Assembly: GCA_020845695.1 (NCBI GenBank)
Contig: JADLFG010000064.1
Span: 1-64,000 of the forward strand
Direction: 5' to 3'
Source of the DNA: Thermoleophilia bacterium
Lineage (GTDB): Bacteria; Actinomycetota; Thermoleophilia; Gaiellales; Gaiellaceae
DNA: 64,000 nucleotides
The notes beneath the pieces were generated by a model, which was not told the DNA's origin, made no database searches, and saw only the letters and a program-made list of their open reading frames with translations. Position numbers and translations under genes: made by a program. This document shows positions 48,065 to 57,311 of the stretch, one piece after another (within the stretch, counting starts at the first letter, position 1; each line of letters begins with the position of its first letter).

Positions 48065-49506
48065 TGGAGCACGCGGACGTTGCGAGCGGCGCCGCGATCG
48101 CGGGCGCAGCCGGGGTTGCGCTGCTGCTCATGCGGCGCGAGCGCGGCCCACTCCTCGCCGGCCTCGCCCTGCTCGCCGGCGGCATGGGCGGGCTCGCGTA
48201 CGCGCTCGTGCCGGGCGGCGACCTGCGCGCTCTCGTCGACTCGCCAGCGCGAATCGGCGCCGTCTGCGTGCTCGGCGTCGCCCTGGTCGGCCTCGCCGTG
48301 CTACTCGCCAGGCTGCCGGCGCTCGTGCCCGTCTGCGCGCTCGCCGCCGCCCCGTTCCGCGTGCCCGTCACGATCGGGGAGCAGGAGGCGTTCCTGCTCG
48401 TGCCGCTCTACGCGGTCCTCGCGGCTGCGGCGCTCGCCTTCCTCGTCCGCGTGCTGCGGGGCGGGGAGCTCCGGCCGTTGCCCCGGCCGCTCGCGTGGCC
48501 GGCGGCCGCGTTCGTCGGGCTCTCGGCACTCTCGCTGCTATGGGCCGGCGACCCGCGCTCCGGCTCGATCCAGCTCCTCTTTTTCCTGCTCCCGTTCGGG
48601 GCGCTGCTCGCCGTCGTCGCGCGCGCTCCCGCCGCCGCGTGGTGGTCCCGCTCGCTCGCGGCCACGCTGGTCGTGCTCGCCTGCGCCTTCGCCGTGATCG
48701 GGATCTCTCAGCTCTGGACGGAGCGGCTCTACTTCGCCCGCGACCTCGAGGTGGCGAATGCGTACACGACCTACTTCCGGACGACCTCGCTCTTCGCCGA
48801 CTCGAGCATCTACGCGCGCCAGCTCGTGCTCGCGATCGTCGTCCTCGTCGTGGCGCTCTGGCTCGCGCGGATCCGGCTCGCGCTCGCGCTCGCGTTGCTC
48901 GCGCTCCTGTGGACAGGGCTCTTCTTCTCGTACTCCCAGTCGGCGATGGTCGCGCTCGTCGTCTCCACCCTCGCCGTCAGCTTCGTCGCGGCCGACCGTA
49001 CGAGCCGGCGCGCGCTCGCCGCCGGAGCGCTCGCCGTCGCGCTCGCCGCGGGCGCGTTCGTCGGCGTGGTCGTGCGCGACCAGCCGCTCGACCGGCTCAC
49101 GAGCGGGCGCTCGCCGCTCGTCGCCGGGACCTGGAACGTGTTCGTGGACCACCCTTTGGTCGGGGTCGGCGTCGGCTCGCAGCCGCAGGCGAGCCAGGAG
49201 CGAAGCGGCGTCAAGGATCGGGACAAGTACGCGTCGCACACGACGCCCCTGACCGTCGCAGCCGAGCTCGGCGTGCTCGGGCTCGCGGCCCACGTCGCGT
49301 TCCTGGCCGGCGCCGCCCGGCTGCTCGTCACGGCGTTCCGGCGCGTGCCGGCGCTCGGACTCGGTCTGGGCGCCGTCTTCCTGCTGCTCGTCGCGCACTC
49401 CCTCTTCTACAGCGGCTTCTTCGAGGATCCGCTCACCTGGGGGGTCCTCGCGGTGGCGGCGGCCGTGCTCTTCCCGCAGCCAGGCGCCTCGACGCGCGCG
49501 CCGTAG
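48064..49506 (+). CDS. O-antigen ligase/Wzy-like membrane protein
   Basis: A 480-residue protein with ten to twelve helices. The Wzy_C-type exported loop near residues 340-400 holds NVFVDHPLVGVGVGSQPQA and KYASHTTPLTVAAELGVLGL, which match the O-antigen ligase family. It would polymerise or transfer a lipid-linked glycan on the outer face of the membrane. ATG overlaps the stop of the Ig-domain gene (TGATG with shared A). Confidence 0.75.
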   Translation: MEHADVASGAAIAGAAGVALLLMRRERGPLLAGLALLAGGMGGLAYALVPGGDLRALVDSPARIGAVCVLGVALVGLAVLLARLPALVPVCALAAAPFRVPVTIGEQEAFLLVPLYAVLAAAALAFLVRVLRGGELRPLPRPLAWPAAAFVGLSALSLLWAGDPRSGSIQLLFFLLPFGALLAVVARAPAAAWWSRSLAATLVVLACAFAVIGISQLWTERLYFARDLEVANAYTTYFRTTSLFADSSIYARQLVLAIVVLVVALWLARIRLALALALLALLWTGLFFSYSQSAMVALVVSTLAVSFVAADRTSRRALAAGALAVALAAGAFVGVVVRDQPLDRLTSGRSPLVAGTWNVFVDHPLVGVGVGSQPQASQERSGVKDRDKYASHTTPLTVAAELGVLGLAAHVAFLAGAARLLVTAFRRVPALGLGLGAVFLLLVAHSLFYSGFFEDPLTWGVLAVAAAVLFPQPGASTRAP

Positions 49507-49517
49507 CCTCCTGCTGC

Positions 49518-49523
49518 GAGACT
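49518..49523 (+). promoter_or_regulatory. -10-like box before the beta-propeller gene
   Basis: GAGACT ends 8 bases before the ATG at 49531. The first base differs from the usual T, so this is a weaker case. Confidence 0.3.
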
Positions 49524-49530
49524 GGTCGCG

Positions 49531-50820
49531 ATGCGCAGGAAGGCCGTCGTCGCCGCGGTGGCGCTGGCGCTCGTCCTCGCGGGCGCCGCGGTCGCCTACG
49601 TCCTCGCCGCGCGCGACGGTCCCGGTGGCCATCTCGACACCGCGCTCGCCGGGGTCACGGTGGTGACGCCGACGACTCCGGTGACCGCCTCGGACACGAC
49701 GGAGCCGCCGCCCGCGACGGCTCCGCCAGCGACGGCGGCCGGGCCGGAAGACCCCCCCGAGGGGCCCTGCTGGACCGCGTTCGGCGGCGACCCGCAACGG
49801 ACGCTCGCCCGCACCGAACTCCGGCTCGGCAAGCCGCGACCCGAGCCGGTCTGGGCGAGACGCATGGGCAGCTACATGGAATACCCGCCGAGCTTCTGCG
49901 ACGGAACGCTGTACGTGAACACGTTCGACGGGCTGACGGTCGCGCTCGACGCCGCGACCGGCAAGGAGCTGTGGCGGTGGCAGTCCGGGGTGAAGGCCTC
50001 GACGCCCGCAATCGCGGGGGCCTACCTCGTCGTGAGCTCCCACGACGGGACCGTCACCGGCCTCGAGCGGGCGACCGGAACGGTGCTGTGGCAGCTCAGG
50101 ACCGACGCCAAGGTCGAGTCGTCCCCCGTGGTGGTCGAGGGGACGGCCTACGTCGGCGCCACGGACGGGCGGCTGTTCGCGCTCGACGCCGCCTCGGGGC
50201 AGGTGCGGTGGGCCTTCGACACGGGTGGGCGGATCAACTCGAGCCCGTCCGTCTGGCAGAACCGCGTCTGCATCACCACGTACGCCGGCTCGATCTTCTG
50301 CCTCGACCGCCGCGACGGCTCGAAGCTCTGGAGCACGTACGTCGAGCGCAACGCGTTCCAGGCGGAGAGCTTCTACGCGAGTGCCTCGACGGATGGGGAG
50401 CGGCTCTACACCGTGGCCCGTTCCGGCAAGATCGTCGCGCTCGACGCGCGCAGCGGGAAGATCGTCTGGACGCGGAGCACCGGCACGCTCACGTACTCGA
50501 CGCCGGCGCTCGCTGACGGCAAGGTGCTCGTCGGCGGCTTCGACGGTGCCCTGCACGCCTACGACGCCGAGACGGGCAGGCCGGTCTGGGAGAGCGAGGT
50601 CGGCGGGCGCGTGCTGGCCCCGGCGGTCGTCGTCGGCGACCTGGTCTTCTTCTCGACCCTCGAGACGGACACCTTTGCGGCCCGGCTCTCGGACGGGAAG
50701 GTGATCTGGCGGATCGGGATGGGCAAGTACTCGCCGGGGATCGCCACCGACCGCCGCTACTACTTCTCGCTCAACGGCATTCTGCTCGCGTTCGAGGGTG
50801 TCGACGGCCCCTCGTCCTGA
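49531..50820 (+). CDS. membrane-anchored PQQ-like beta-propeller protein
   Basis: A 429-residue exported protein. One N-terminal membrane helix (residues about 5-28), a Pro/Thr-rich linker, then seven or so beta-propeller blades of the PQQ/BamB type: GKELWRWQSG, GTVLWQLRTD, GQVRWAFDTG, GKIVWTRSTG, GRPVWESEVGG, GKVIWRIGMG. No PQQ-dehydrogenase catalytic residues are evident, so it is probably a binding or assembly scaffold. It overlaps the convergent sulfotransferase gene by 61 bases at the 3' ends. Confidence 0.72.
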   Translation: MRRKAVVAAVALALVLAGAAVAYVLAARDGPGGHLDTALAGVTVVTPTTPVTASDTTEPPPATAPPATAAGPEDPPEGPCWTAFGGDPQRTLARTELRLGKPRPEPVWARRMGSYMEYPPSFCDGTLYVNTFDGLTVALDAATGKELWRWQSGVKASTPAIAGAYLVVSSHDGTVTGLERATGTVLWQLRTDAKVESSPVVVEGTAYVGATDGRLFALDAASGQVRWAFDTGGRINSSPSVWQNRVCITTYAGSIFCLDRRDGSKLWSTYVERNAFQAESFYASASTDGERLYTVARSGKIVALDARSGKIVWTRSTGTLTYSTPALADGKVLVGGFDGALHAYDAETGRPVWESEVGGRVLAPAVVVGDLVFFSTLETDTFAARLSDGKVIWRIGMGKYSPGIATDRRYYFSLNGILLAFEGVDGPSS

Positions 50821-51785
50821 CCGGCGCCGCCGGCGAGCGGCGGGTGCCGCCGCCGCCAGAGCGGCGTGCGCTGGAGCACCGCCCCTGACGCCTTCCACGC
50901 GCCGACCTTCGCCGCGTAGGCCGCGAGCGCGAGCCGCGCCCGCGGGCTGGGACCTCCGGCTCGCCCGGGCGAGCTGACCGTGTAGCCGAGCCCGGCGAGG
51001 ACGTCGCCGGCGACCGACTCGAAGGCGTCGACCGTGCCGGGCGCCATGGCGGCGCGCCAGTCGCGCAGACCGGGCGTCGGCGGTCTGAGCAGGCTCTGCT
51101 GGTGGGCCTTGCGCGAGACGTCGACGGTGCCGGCGTAGTCGAGCATGCCGCTGTTGTAGACGAGGGCGCCGTGAGCGCAGATCCGTTCGAGCTCGCGCGG
51201 CGGGTCGGCCACCAGCGCCTCGTAGCGGACCTCGAGGTAGCGGTCGCCGGCGCGGCGGCCGAGCTCGCGCGCGGCGAGCACCTCGGTCCGCCACTGGCAG
51301 GCGAACGCGCCCGCGTCACGGGGGTGACCCCACGACTCGGTCATGATCCCCGCGGGTACCGACAGGAAGGACAGTGCGACGTCGCGCCCGTCCCGGACGA
51401 GGTGGACGTAGCGGGCGTCCGGGAACAGGCGCTCGAGCAACGGCAGGTAGCGCATGTAGAGCGGCGTCTTGTCGCCCCAGCGCCGCTTGCCGCGCCGCGC
51501 CGCGTACAGCTCGTAGACGGCCCGGATCCCGTCCGCGACCGTGGCCCCGGGCCGCAGCCGCGCGCGCACGTCAGAAGCGGCGACGCCCCAGGCGGCCAGC
51601 GCCGGCAACCGTCGCAGGTCGTCCTCGAACGCACCAGGGTCGAGCCGGCCGCGGTGGCGGGCGGCGAGCTGCGGGATGAAGTACGACTCGTCGGGGATCG
51701 CGAGCTCCGGATGGCGGTCGAGCATCACCCGCAGGAGCGTCGTACCCGAGCGCCGGACGCCGAGGACGAAGAGCGGCGGGCCCAT
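50760..51785 (-). CDS. sulfotransferase-family protein 1
   Basis: A 341-residue protein. The 5'-phosphosulfate loop is FVLGVRRSGTTLLRVMLDRHP near the N-terminus; WGDKTPLYMRYL and VHLVRDGRDVALSFLS match the family's second region and 3'-phosphate region. It would move a sulfo group from PAPS to a sugar, lipid or protein. ATG at 51785 with TACCGT 9 bases upstream on the minus strand. The C-terminal 25 residues overlap the PQQ-like gene on the other strand. Confidence 0.72.
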   Translation of the reverse strand: MGPPLFVLGVRRSGTTLLRVMLDRHPELAIPDESYFIPQLAARHRGRLDPGAFEDDLRRLPALAAWGVAASDVRARLRPGATVADGIRAVYELYAARRGKRRWGDKTPLYMRYLPLLERLFPDARYVHLVRDGRDVALSFLSVPAGIMTESWGHPRDAGAFACQWRTEVLAARELGRRAGDRYLEVRYEALVADPPRELERICAHGALVYNSGMLDYAGTVDVSRKAHQQSLLRPPTPGLRDWRAAMAPGTVDAFESVAGDVLAGLGYTVSSPGRAGGPSPRARLALAAYAAKVGAWKASGAVLQRTPLWRRRHPPLAGGAGQDEGPSTPSNASRMPLSEK

Positions 51786-51819
51786 CGGGCGGAACGGTAC
51801 TGCCCGTGGCGGCGGCCCG

Positions 51820-51825
51820 TAGACT
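51820..51825 (+). promoter_or_regulatory. -10 box for a leaderless PIG-L transcript
   Basis: TAGACT ends 8 bases before the ATG at 51833. The divergent sulfotransferase starts 47 bases to the left. Confidence 0.5.
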
Positions 51826-51832
51826 TGCCCGC

Positions 51833-52468
51833 ATGATCGAGGCCTGGCGCCGCGTGCTCGTGCTTGCGCCGCACACCGACGACGGGGAGTTCGGGTGCGG
51901 CGGCACGATGGCGCGGCTCGTCGAGCTCGGGGTCGAGGTGCGCTACGTTGCCTTCTCGATCGCGACGAAGTCGCTCCCGCCCGGCTTCCCGCCGGACACG
52001 CTGGCGCGCGAGGTGCGGGAGGCAACCGCCGAGATCGGGCTCGGCTCCGGGCAGCTCTCCGTGTACGACTTCGAGGTTCGCTCGTTTCCCGAGCATCGTC
52101 AGGCGATCCTCGAGCTCCTGATCGAGATCTGGGAGGAATGGCCGCCCGATGCCGTGCTCCAGCCGAGCCTTGGCGACATCCACCAGGACCACCAGACAGT
52201 TGCCGCCGAGGGGCTGCGCGCCTTCAAGCGCACGACCGTGCTCGGCTACGAGATCCCCTGGAACACGCTCAACTTCAACTTCCAGGCGTACGTCTCGCTC
52301 GACCGCGACCACGTGGAGCGCAAGGTGGCCGCGCTCGCCCGCTACGAGTCCCAGCAGCATCGCAACTACGCGAACGCCGACTACATCTGGAACCTCGCCC
52401 GGACGCGCGGGATCAACGTCGGCCGCGAGTACGCGGAGGCGTTCGAGGTCTACCGGGTCGTCAGCTGA
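51833..52468 (+). CDS. PIG-L-family N-deacetylase
   Basis: A 211-residue zinc enzyme. Metal motifs are PHTDDGEFGCGG (His14, Asp16-Asp17) and HQDH (117-120). Family members remove acetyl from N-acetylglucosamine-type sugars (GlcNAc-PI, bacillithiol or mycothiol precursors, teicoplanin). Among polysaccharide and sulfotransferase genes it could expose an amine on GlcNAc for sulfation or another modification; that is inference. The 3' end overlaps the convergent amidase gene by 8 bases. Confidence 0.82.
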   Translation: MIEAWRRVLVLAPHTDDGEFGCGGTMARLVELGVEVRYVAFSIATKSLPPGFPPDTLAREVREATAEIGLGSGQLSVYDFEVRSFPEHRQAILELLIEIWEEWPPDAVLQPSLGDIHQDHQTVAAEGLRAFKRTTVLGYEIPWNTLNFNFQAYVSLDRDHVERKVAALARYESQQHRNYANADYIWNLARTRGINVGREYAEAFEVYRVVS

Positions 52469-54005
52469 GCCGCCTGCGCCCGTACGCGCGCGCCCACTCG
52501 TCGACCTGGCTCTGCCACGTGAACCATGGCCAGTACCAGGACGGCAACCGCCGTGGCGCCGACGGCGGCCGCGGGCCCCGGGTCGCTCGCGGGGTGCGGT
52601 GCCAGGCGCGAAGCTCCCAGGCCCAGGTCGGGATCCGGCGGGGCACGTCCGAGGGACGTACCGGCCTCGGCGGCGGCTCGACCGGCGGCGGCGGCGGGGC
52701 CGGCCCGAGCGAGATCGTGCCGGTTGCGGGTCGAATCCCGTCCGGGCCGGCGATGGTGTAGCCGTACTGGCCGGCGGGGAGCCCCGCCGCCTCCCACGTC
52801 CAGTCGACCGCGACGCCGCGGCCCGAGCCCGACGCGACGGCGGTGCCGTCGGGAGCGGTGACCGTCACGTGCCAGCGCTTCGGCTCCGACAGCCGTGCGG
52901 TGAAGCGCCGTCGTGTCTCGCCCTCGGCGGTGACCGCCGGCTCGAACAGCTTCGGCAGCCCGATCGCGAGCGCCGTCCCGGCCAGCGCCTCGAGCTCGGG
53001 GTACGCCTTCCCGCCCGGGCACTCGGTGGCGTTGACGTCGCGGTGACCCGACACCGCCCGCAACGAGCTGCCGCTCGCGGCGTGGAGGACGCGGGCGGTC
53101 GGGTCGACGTGGCCGAGATCGAGACGCCAGGCGAGCAGGCTGGCCAGGGCGCTCACGGCCTCGTCGGTGAGCGCCTTCCTGGCGAAGTTGCCGAGCAGCG
53201 CGATCCCGGTCGAGCCGGTGTTGAACGAGAGCGCGTGGGCGCCGATCACGTTGCGATCGATCCCGCCGGCGCGGCCCTCGAAGGTCTGGCCGAACGGGTC
53301 GACGAGGAAGTTGTAGCCGATGTCGTTCCAGCCGTTCGACTCGACGTGGTAGACCTGGATCGCCCGCACGATCGCCGCGGACTCCTCGGGCGTGGCCGGG
53401 CTGCGGCCGGCCGTGTGATGGACGATCGCGAGGACCAGTGACGGCGCGTACGAGGGCGTGGCCCGGACGATCGACTCGTCCGCGCCCCACGCGTCGCGCA
53501 GGACGATTGGCGGCGTCGTGGTCGACGCGGGCATCACAAGCGGGGCGCCCGGCTCGGAATCGACGAAGTGGGCGCGCAGCCGCGAGACGGTGCCGTCGAG
53601 CCGGTACTCGATCGAGTCGGCCGGGCCGGTCCAGACGGGCGTGCCGAGCCGCCAGGGCCCGCTCGCGCCCTCGAGACCGGCGTCGGCGGCCTCGTGCTCG
53701 GTCGCCTCGACCCAGGGGCCGAAGCGGCCGCTCTCGCCGACCCGGAAAGCGACCCGGCCCGGGCCCTGCCAGTGCAGGCCCACGAGTCTGAACGGGGGCG
53801 TGTCCTCGCCCCGCGCGAGGCTACGGCCGCGCAGCGGCACCTCCCGCGTGACGAGCGTCGCCCCGGGTATCGGCGCCGCGCTGGCGGCCGGCACGCGCAG
53901 CCACGGCGCGAGCTGCTTGCCGAGCGCGACGATGCCGATCGTGGCCGCCGCGCCGCGGAGCAGCACCTCGGCGCGGGAGTGGAGCGGTTGCTCGGGCGGC
54001 GTCAT
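52461..54005 (-). CDS. exported N-acetylmuramoyl-L-alanine amidase (PGRP type)
   Basis: A 514-residue protein. A hydrophobic signal (residues about 15-40) precedes a beta-rich region of about 110 residues, then an Amidase_2/PGRP domain with zinc ligands in AIVHHTAGR and SGHRDVNATECPG, and GYNFLVDPFGQTFEGRAGG. A FlgD/Ig-like domain (GLPAGQYGYTIAGPDG) and a Pro/Arg-rich tail end it. It would cut the amide bond between muramic acid and the peptide. ATG 54005 chosen; an in-frame start at 54074 would add 23 residues with a twin-Arg. Confidence 0.8.
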   Translation of the reverse strand: MTPPEQPLHSRAEVLLRGAAATIGIVALGKQLAPWLRVPAASAAPIPGATLVTREVPLRGRSLARGEDTPPFRLVGLHWQGPGRVAFRVGESGRFGPWVEATEHEAADAGLEGASGPWRLGTPVWTGPADSIEYRLDGTVSRLRAHFVDSEPGAPLVMPASTTTPPIVLRDAWGADESIVRATPSYAPSLVLAIVHHTAGRSPATPEESAAIVRAIQVYHVESNGWNDIGYNFLVDPFGQTFEGRAGGIDRNVIGAHALSFNTGSTGIALLGNFARKALTDEAVSALASLLAWRLDLGHVDPTARVLHAASGSSLRAVSGHRDVNATECPGGKAYPELEALAGTALAIGLPKLFEPAVTAEGETRRRFTARLSEPKRWHVTVTAPDGTAVASGSGRGVAVDWTWEAAGLPAGQYGYTIAGPDGIRPATGTISLGPAPPPPPVEPPPRPVRPSDVPRRIPTWAWELRAWHRTPRATRGPRPPSAPRRLPSWYWPWFTWQSQVDEWARAYGRRRLS

Positions 54006-54132
54006 GGCACGTGGAGGCCGACGGGAAGTCACCCTGCAGCCCCGGTTCAAGCGCGACGACTGGAGTCCTGCCAAGGTGTAGCAGGAGCTGGGCTCCGCGC
54101 CCGGATTCCTTACAGACCGCTAACAGCCTCCG

Positions 54133-54179
54133 GCCGGGCTTTCGCGCCCGGCTGCCAGGGCGGGTCCGTGACCCGCCCT
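54133..54179. terminator. two consecutive hairpins between minus-strand genes
   Basis: GCCGGGC (54133-54139) pairs with GCCCGGC (54146-54152), and AGGGCGGGTC (54157-54166) pairs with GACCCGCCCT (54170-54179) around a 3-base loop. The second overlaps the stop codon of the ATP-grasp gene. They lie in the 172-base gap (54006-54177) upstream of the amidase gene and probably separate its transcript from the ATP-grasp gene. I saw no clear -10 box in the rest of the gap. Confidence 0.5.
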
Positions 54180-55212
54180 ACGCGTCCCACTCGAGCTGGT
54201 CGAAGAAGCGAAGCGCCCGCCGGGTCGGGCGGACGCGACGGGCGAGCAGGGCCAGCTCCTCCGCGTCGAGCTCGCCCAGGGCGTGCCTGAGCCCGAGGTA
54301 GGGGAGGTTCAGATCCTCCTGGTAGACGATGGTCGAGATGCGCGGGTTGACCTCGATCACGGCGTCGCCCTTGAGCTGCACGTTGAAGAAGTGGTCGAGC
54401 CCGAGCCCGGCGACGACCCGGCGTGCCACCTCCATCAGCCCGGCGTCGTCGAGCGTGCGGAAGAACATCGCGAGGCCCGCGCGCATCGCCTCGCGCGTCT
54501 TCGGGTGGCCGAGCAGGAGCCGGCCCCCGAGCGCGATCCCGTCGATCGTTCGCTCCTCACCCTCGACGTACTCCATCACGAGCAGTTCCTCGCCGCCGAC
54601 CTCGGGCAGCAGCTCGAGCGCCTCCTCGAGCCGCATCGCCAGGCTTCCCGGCCGCTCGTACAGGAGCTGGTGCAGTCGGTCGACCGCCGGATCGAGCACC
54701 CGGAAGCCGCGGGAGCCCGAGCTCATGACGGGCTTGAAGCACACCGGCGCTGCCGGGTAGCCGAGCGACGCGGCCGCACGGGAGAGCTCGCGGCCCCCCT
54801 GCACGCGGCGCCAGCGCGGCACCCGCACCCCGATCCTCTCGAGCAGCTCGTAGCAGGCGGCCTTGTCGTTCGCCGTCGCGACCGCCTCGGGGCTCGAGAC
54901 GAGCACCGCGATTCCCTCGGCGGCGAAGTCGGCGCGCGCCGCCGCGAGCCCGGCGAGGTCGTGCGAGGACTGCGGCAGCACGGCGTCCACCCGCTCGCGG
55001 CGGGCGAGCTCGAGCAGCGCGGACGCGAACAGGGGGCTTCCCCCGGGCGGCACCCGCTGGAACGCGTCGCAGAGGTGGCGCCCGACCGCGCGCTCGGCCA
55101 TGTCGCAGCCGACGAGCCGGATCTCCCGCTCGCCGTTGCCTCTGAGCGCCCGCAGCAGCGCGGCGGTGCCGGGCGCGCCGGAGGCGGTGACCAGCACGCT
55201 GAGGGGACGCAT
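54178..55212 (-). CDS. ATP-grasp carboxylate-amine ligase (CarB-like)
   Basis: A 344-residue enzyme of the ATP-grasp fold. The N-terminal VLVTASGAPGTAALLRAL is a nucleotide-sugar-like preATP-grasp domain. VSSPEAVATANDKAACYELL, CFKPVMSSGSRGFRVLD, LLVMEYVEGEERTIDGIA and AVIEVNPRISTIVY are ATP- and metal-binding blocks. It probably forms an amide or ester bond on a small acceptor. It lies among glycosyltransferases, so sugar modification with an amino acid is possible. ATG 55212 chosen, 10 bases after TACGAT on the minus strand. Confidence 0.7.
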   Translation of the reverse strand: MRPLSVLVTASGAPGTAALLRALRGNGEREIRLVGCDMAERAVGRHLCDAFQRVPPGGSPLFASALLELARRERVDAVLPQSSHDLAGLAAARADFAAEGIAVLVSSPEAVATANDKAACYELLERIGVRVPRWRRVQGGRELSRAAASLGYPAAPVCFKPVMSSGSRGFRVLDPAVDRLHQLLYERPGSLAMRLEEALELLPEVGGEELLVMEYVEGEERTIDGIALGGRLLLGHPKTREAMRAGLAMFFRTLDDAGLMEVARRVVAGLGLDHFFNVQLKGDAVIEVNPRISTIVYQEDLNLPYLGLRHALGELDAEELALLARRVRPTRRALRFFDQLEWDA

Positions 55213-55241
55213 TGCGTCGCGATCGTACCCGGCGAGGCCGC

Positions 55242-56387
55242 TCAGGCGGCAGTTGCCGGGCGGGCGGGCCGCCGACCGGCCGCGACGTCGCGGTAGAGCG
55301 CCTCGAGCACGGGCCCCGTCTCGGCAACCCGCTCCCGCGTGACCCGGGCGTTGCGCTCGCCGTACGCGCGTCGCAGCTCGGGGTCGCGGACGAGCCGCAA
55401 GAGCGCGTCCGCAACCGCGTCCACGTCGCGGCACTCGACCAGCTCGGCGCCCTCGCCCGGCCCGATCCACTCGTCGATCGAGGGGCAGTGGCCGCCGACG
55501 AGCGGCTGTCCGCTCGCCATCGCCTCGAGCAGGGAGGAGGGGGACGAGTCGGTCGCGGCGAGAGTCACGACGATGTCACCCGACGCGGCCAGCTCGGGCA
55601 GGCCCTCCGGATCGACCCGGTGGAAGGCCGCGACTTCGCCGAGGCGAAGCTCCCGGACGAGCGCCTCGATCGGCGCCCGCTCGGCTCCGCCGCGGGCCGA
55701 GAGCAGGAGCCGGGCGTGGGGCTCGTCCCGCCGCACGCGGTCGAACGCCCGCACGAGCACGTCGATGTTCGTGCGCTCCTGGAAGTTGCGCAGGGACAGG
55801 ACGACGACCGCGTCCCCGGGCCAGCCGAACAGCCGCTTCAGCGCCTGCTTGTCCGCTCGTTCCGGCCCGAACCCGTCCAGGTTCGTGTGCCAGATCACGT
55901 GGTGGATCAGGTCGGGATCGGCACCGGCCTCCACGGCCGCCCGGGCGATCGCCTCGGAGTTGACGACGATCAGGTCGGCGGCCTCGAGCGCCGCGCGTGA
56001 CCGGCTGCGCCCCGGCTCGGTCTTCGCGTCGAGGAGCACGTCTCGCCCCCAGGGGCTGACGACGAGCGGGTGGACGCCGGCGAGCGAGGCCCACCAGCCG
56101 TACGGGGTCGTGCCGTGGGCGTGGATCACGTCGGGTCCCAGCCGGCGGGCGAGCTGGCGGACGGCTGGCCCGAAGCGCAGGCGCCGCACGCCGGGGACGC
56201 GCGTGATCGCGTCGAGCCGGCGGATGTCGTAGACGTGCATCCCCTCGACGTCCACGGCGCGTACACGAACCCGGTTCGAGACGATGTGGAGCTCGTGGCC
56301 GCGGTCGGCGAGCCGGCGCGCCCAGCGCAGGGTGTGGATCGACTGGCAGTCGGCGACCGCCAGGATCCGCAGCGCCGCTCCCGCCAT
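55242..56387 (-). CDS. GT4-family glycosyltransferase
   Basis: A 381-residue GT-B enzyme. The N-terminal RILAVADCQSIHTLRWARRL acceptor half, HAHGTTPYGWWAS, and the donor-site region VVVLSLRNFQERTNIDVLVRAF followed by SPSSLLEAMASGQPLVGG and the E-x7-E type block are typical of the GT4 family. It transfers a sugar from a nucleotide donor to a lipid-linked glycan at the cytoplasmic face. ATG 56387, 9 bases after TAGCAT on the minus strand. Confidence 0.83.
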   Translation of the reverse strand: MAGAALRILAVADCQSIHTLRWARRLADRGHELHIVSNRVRVRAVDVEGMHVYDIRRLDAITRVPGVRRLRFGPAVRQLARRLGPDVIHAHGTTPYGWWASLAGVHPLVVSPWGRDVLLDAKTEPGRSRSRAALEAADLIVVNSEAIARAAVEAGADPDLIHHVIWHTNLDGFGPERADKQALKRLFGWPGDAVVVLSLRNFQERTNIDVLVRAFDRVRRDEPHARLLLSARGGAERAPIEALVRELRLGEVAAFHRVDPEGLPELAASGDIVVTLAATDSSPSSLLEAMASGQPLVGGHCPSIDEWIGPGEGAELVECRDVDAVADALLRLVRDPELRRAYGERNARVTRERVAETGPVLEALYRDVAAGRRPARPATAA

Positions 56388-56441
56388 GCGCGCCGATGCT
56401 ACCAGAGGCCCGGAGGGGCGCTGGTACGATTCCCGGTCGTC

Positions 56442-57311
56442 TTGGACTCCCATCGCTTCGTCTTCGTTTGCGGGCTCCAGCGGAGCGGGACGACCATGCT
56501 CTACCGCTACCTCGGCGAGCATCCGGAGGTGAGCGCGCTCACGGGCACGCCCAGGCCGGCCAACGAGGGGCAGCACAACCAGTCGGTCTACCCGGCCGAC
56601 ACGTACCACAGCAAGGCCGGCCGCTTCGCGTTCCGGGAGGCCGCCCGCCTCACCGAGGACTCGTCGCTCGTCAGCGACGAGAGCCGCCGCACGCTGTTCT
56701 CCGAGTGGTCGCGCTTCTGGGACACCTCGCGCCCGTACCTGCTCGAGAAGTCGCCGCCGAACCTGATCCGCACGCGCTTCCTGCAGGCGCTCTTCCCCGA
56801 CTCGTACTTCATCGTGCTCCTCCGCCACCCGATCCCGAACGCGCTCGCGACCCGCAAGTGGGACCCACGCACCGACCCGTGGTCTCTGATCGAGCACTGG
56901 CTGCGCGCGCACGAGCTGCTCGCCGGGGACGCCCCCCGGATCGGCCGCCTGCACGTGCTGCGCTACGAGGACCTCGTCGCCGATCCCGACGGCGAGCTCG
57001 GCCGTGTGTTCGCGTTCCTTCGCCTCGCCGACCACGCGTCCGGGCGGGAACGGGCCGAGGGCATCAACGTCGACAACTTCCAGGCCGACCGGACGCTTCG
57101 CACCGGCGTCAACGGGAAGTACTTCGAGGAGTGGCGGCAGCTTCGCGGCGCCGTTCACCGGCGGCTGCGCTACGAGCTGCTCGAGCGCCGCTACGAGACC
57201 CGGGTGCGCGCGTTCGGCTACAGCCTCCGCGACGTCGGCGCGCTTCCCGCCCCCACCCTGCCGCTGCCCGGCCTGGCCGACGCCGGCCACCGGCCCGCGC
57301 GCGCGGCTTGA
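56442..57311 (+). CDS. sulfotransferase-family protein 2
   Basis: A 289-residue protein. The PAPS loop is VCGLQRSGTTMLYRYLGEHP at residues 9-28; LLEKSPPNLIRTRFLQALFP, VLLRHPIPNALATRKW and LRYEDLVADPDGELGRVF follow. The next gene is a close paralog with the same block order, so the pair is a tandem duplication. TTG 56442 is the only start that gives an N-terminus at the first beta strand; TACGAT lies 12 bases upstream. The substrate is probably the glycan built by neighbouring enzymes. Confidence 0.75.
   Translation: MDSHRFVFVCGLQRSGTTMLYRYLGEHPEVSALTGTPRPANEGQHNQSVYPADTYHSKAGRFAFREAARLTEDSSLVSDESRRTLFSEWSRFWDTSRPYLLEKSPPNLIRTRFLQALFPDSYFIVLLRHPIPNALATRKWDPRTDPWSLIEHWLRAHELLAGDAPRIGRLHVLRYEDLVADPDGELGRVFAFLRLADHASGRERAEGINVDNFQADRTLRTGVNGKYFEEWRQLRGAVHRRLRYELLERRYETRVRAFGYSLRDVGALPAPTLPLPGLADAGHRPARAA

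Noticed and set aside
48538..51294. 918-codon open frame on the minus strand
   Set aside because: It covers the O-antigen-ligase-like and PQQ-like genes and reads as a charged low-complexity string; a composition artefact.
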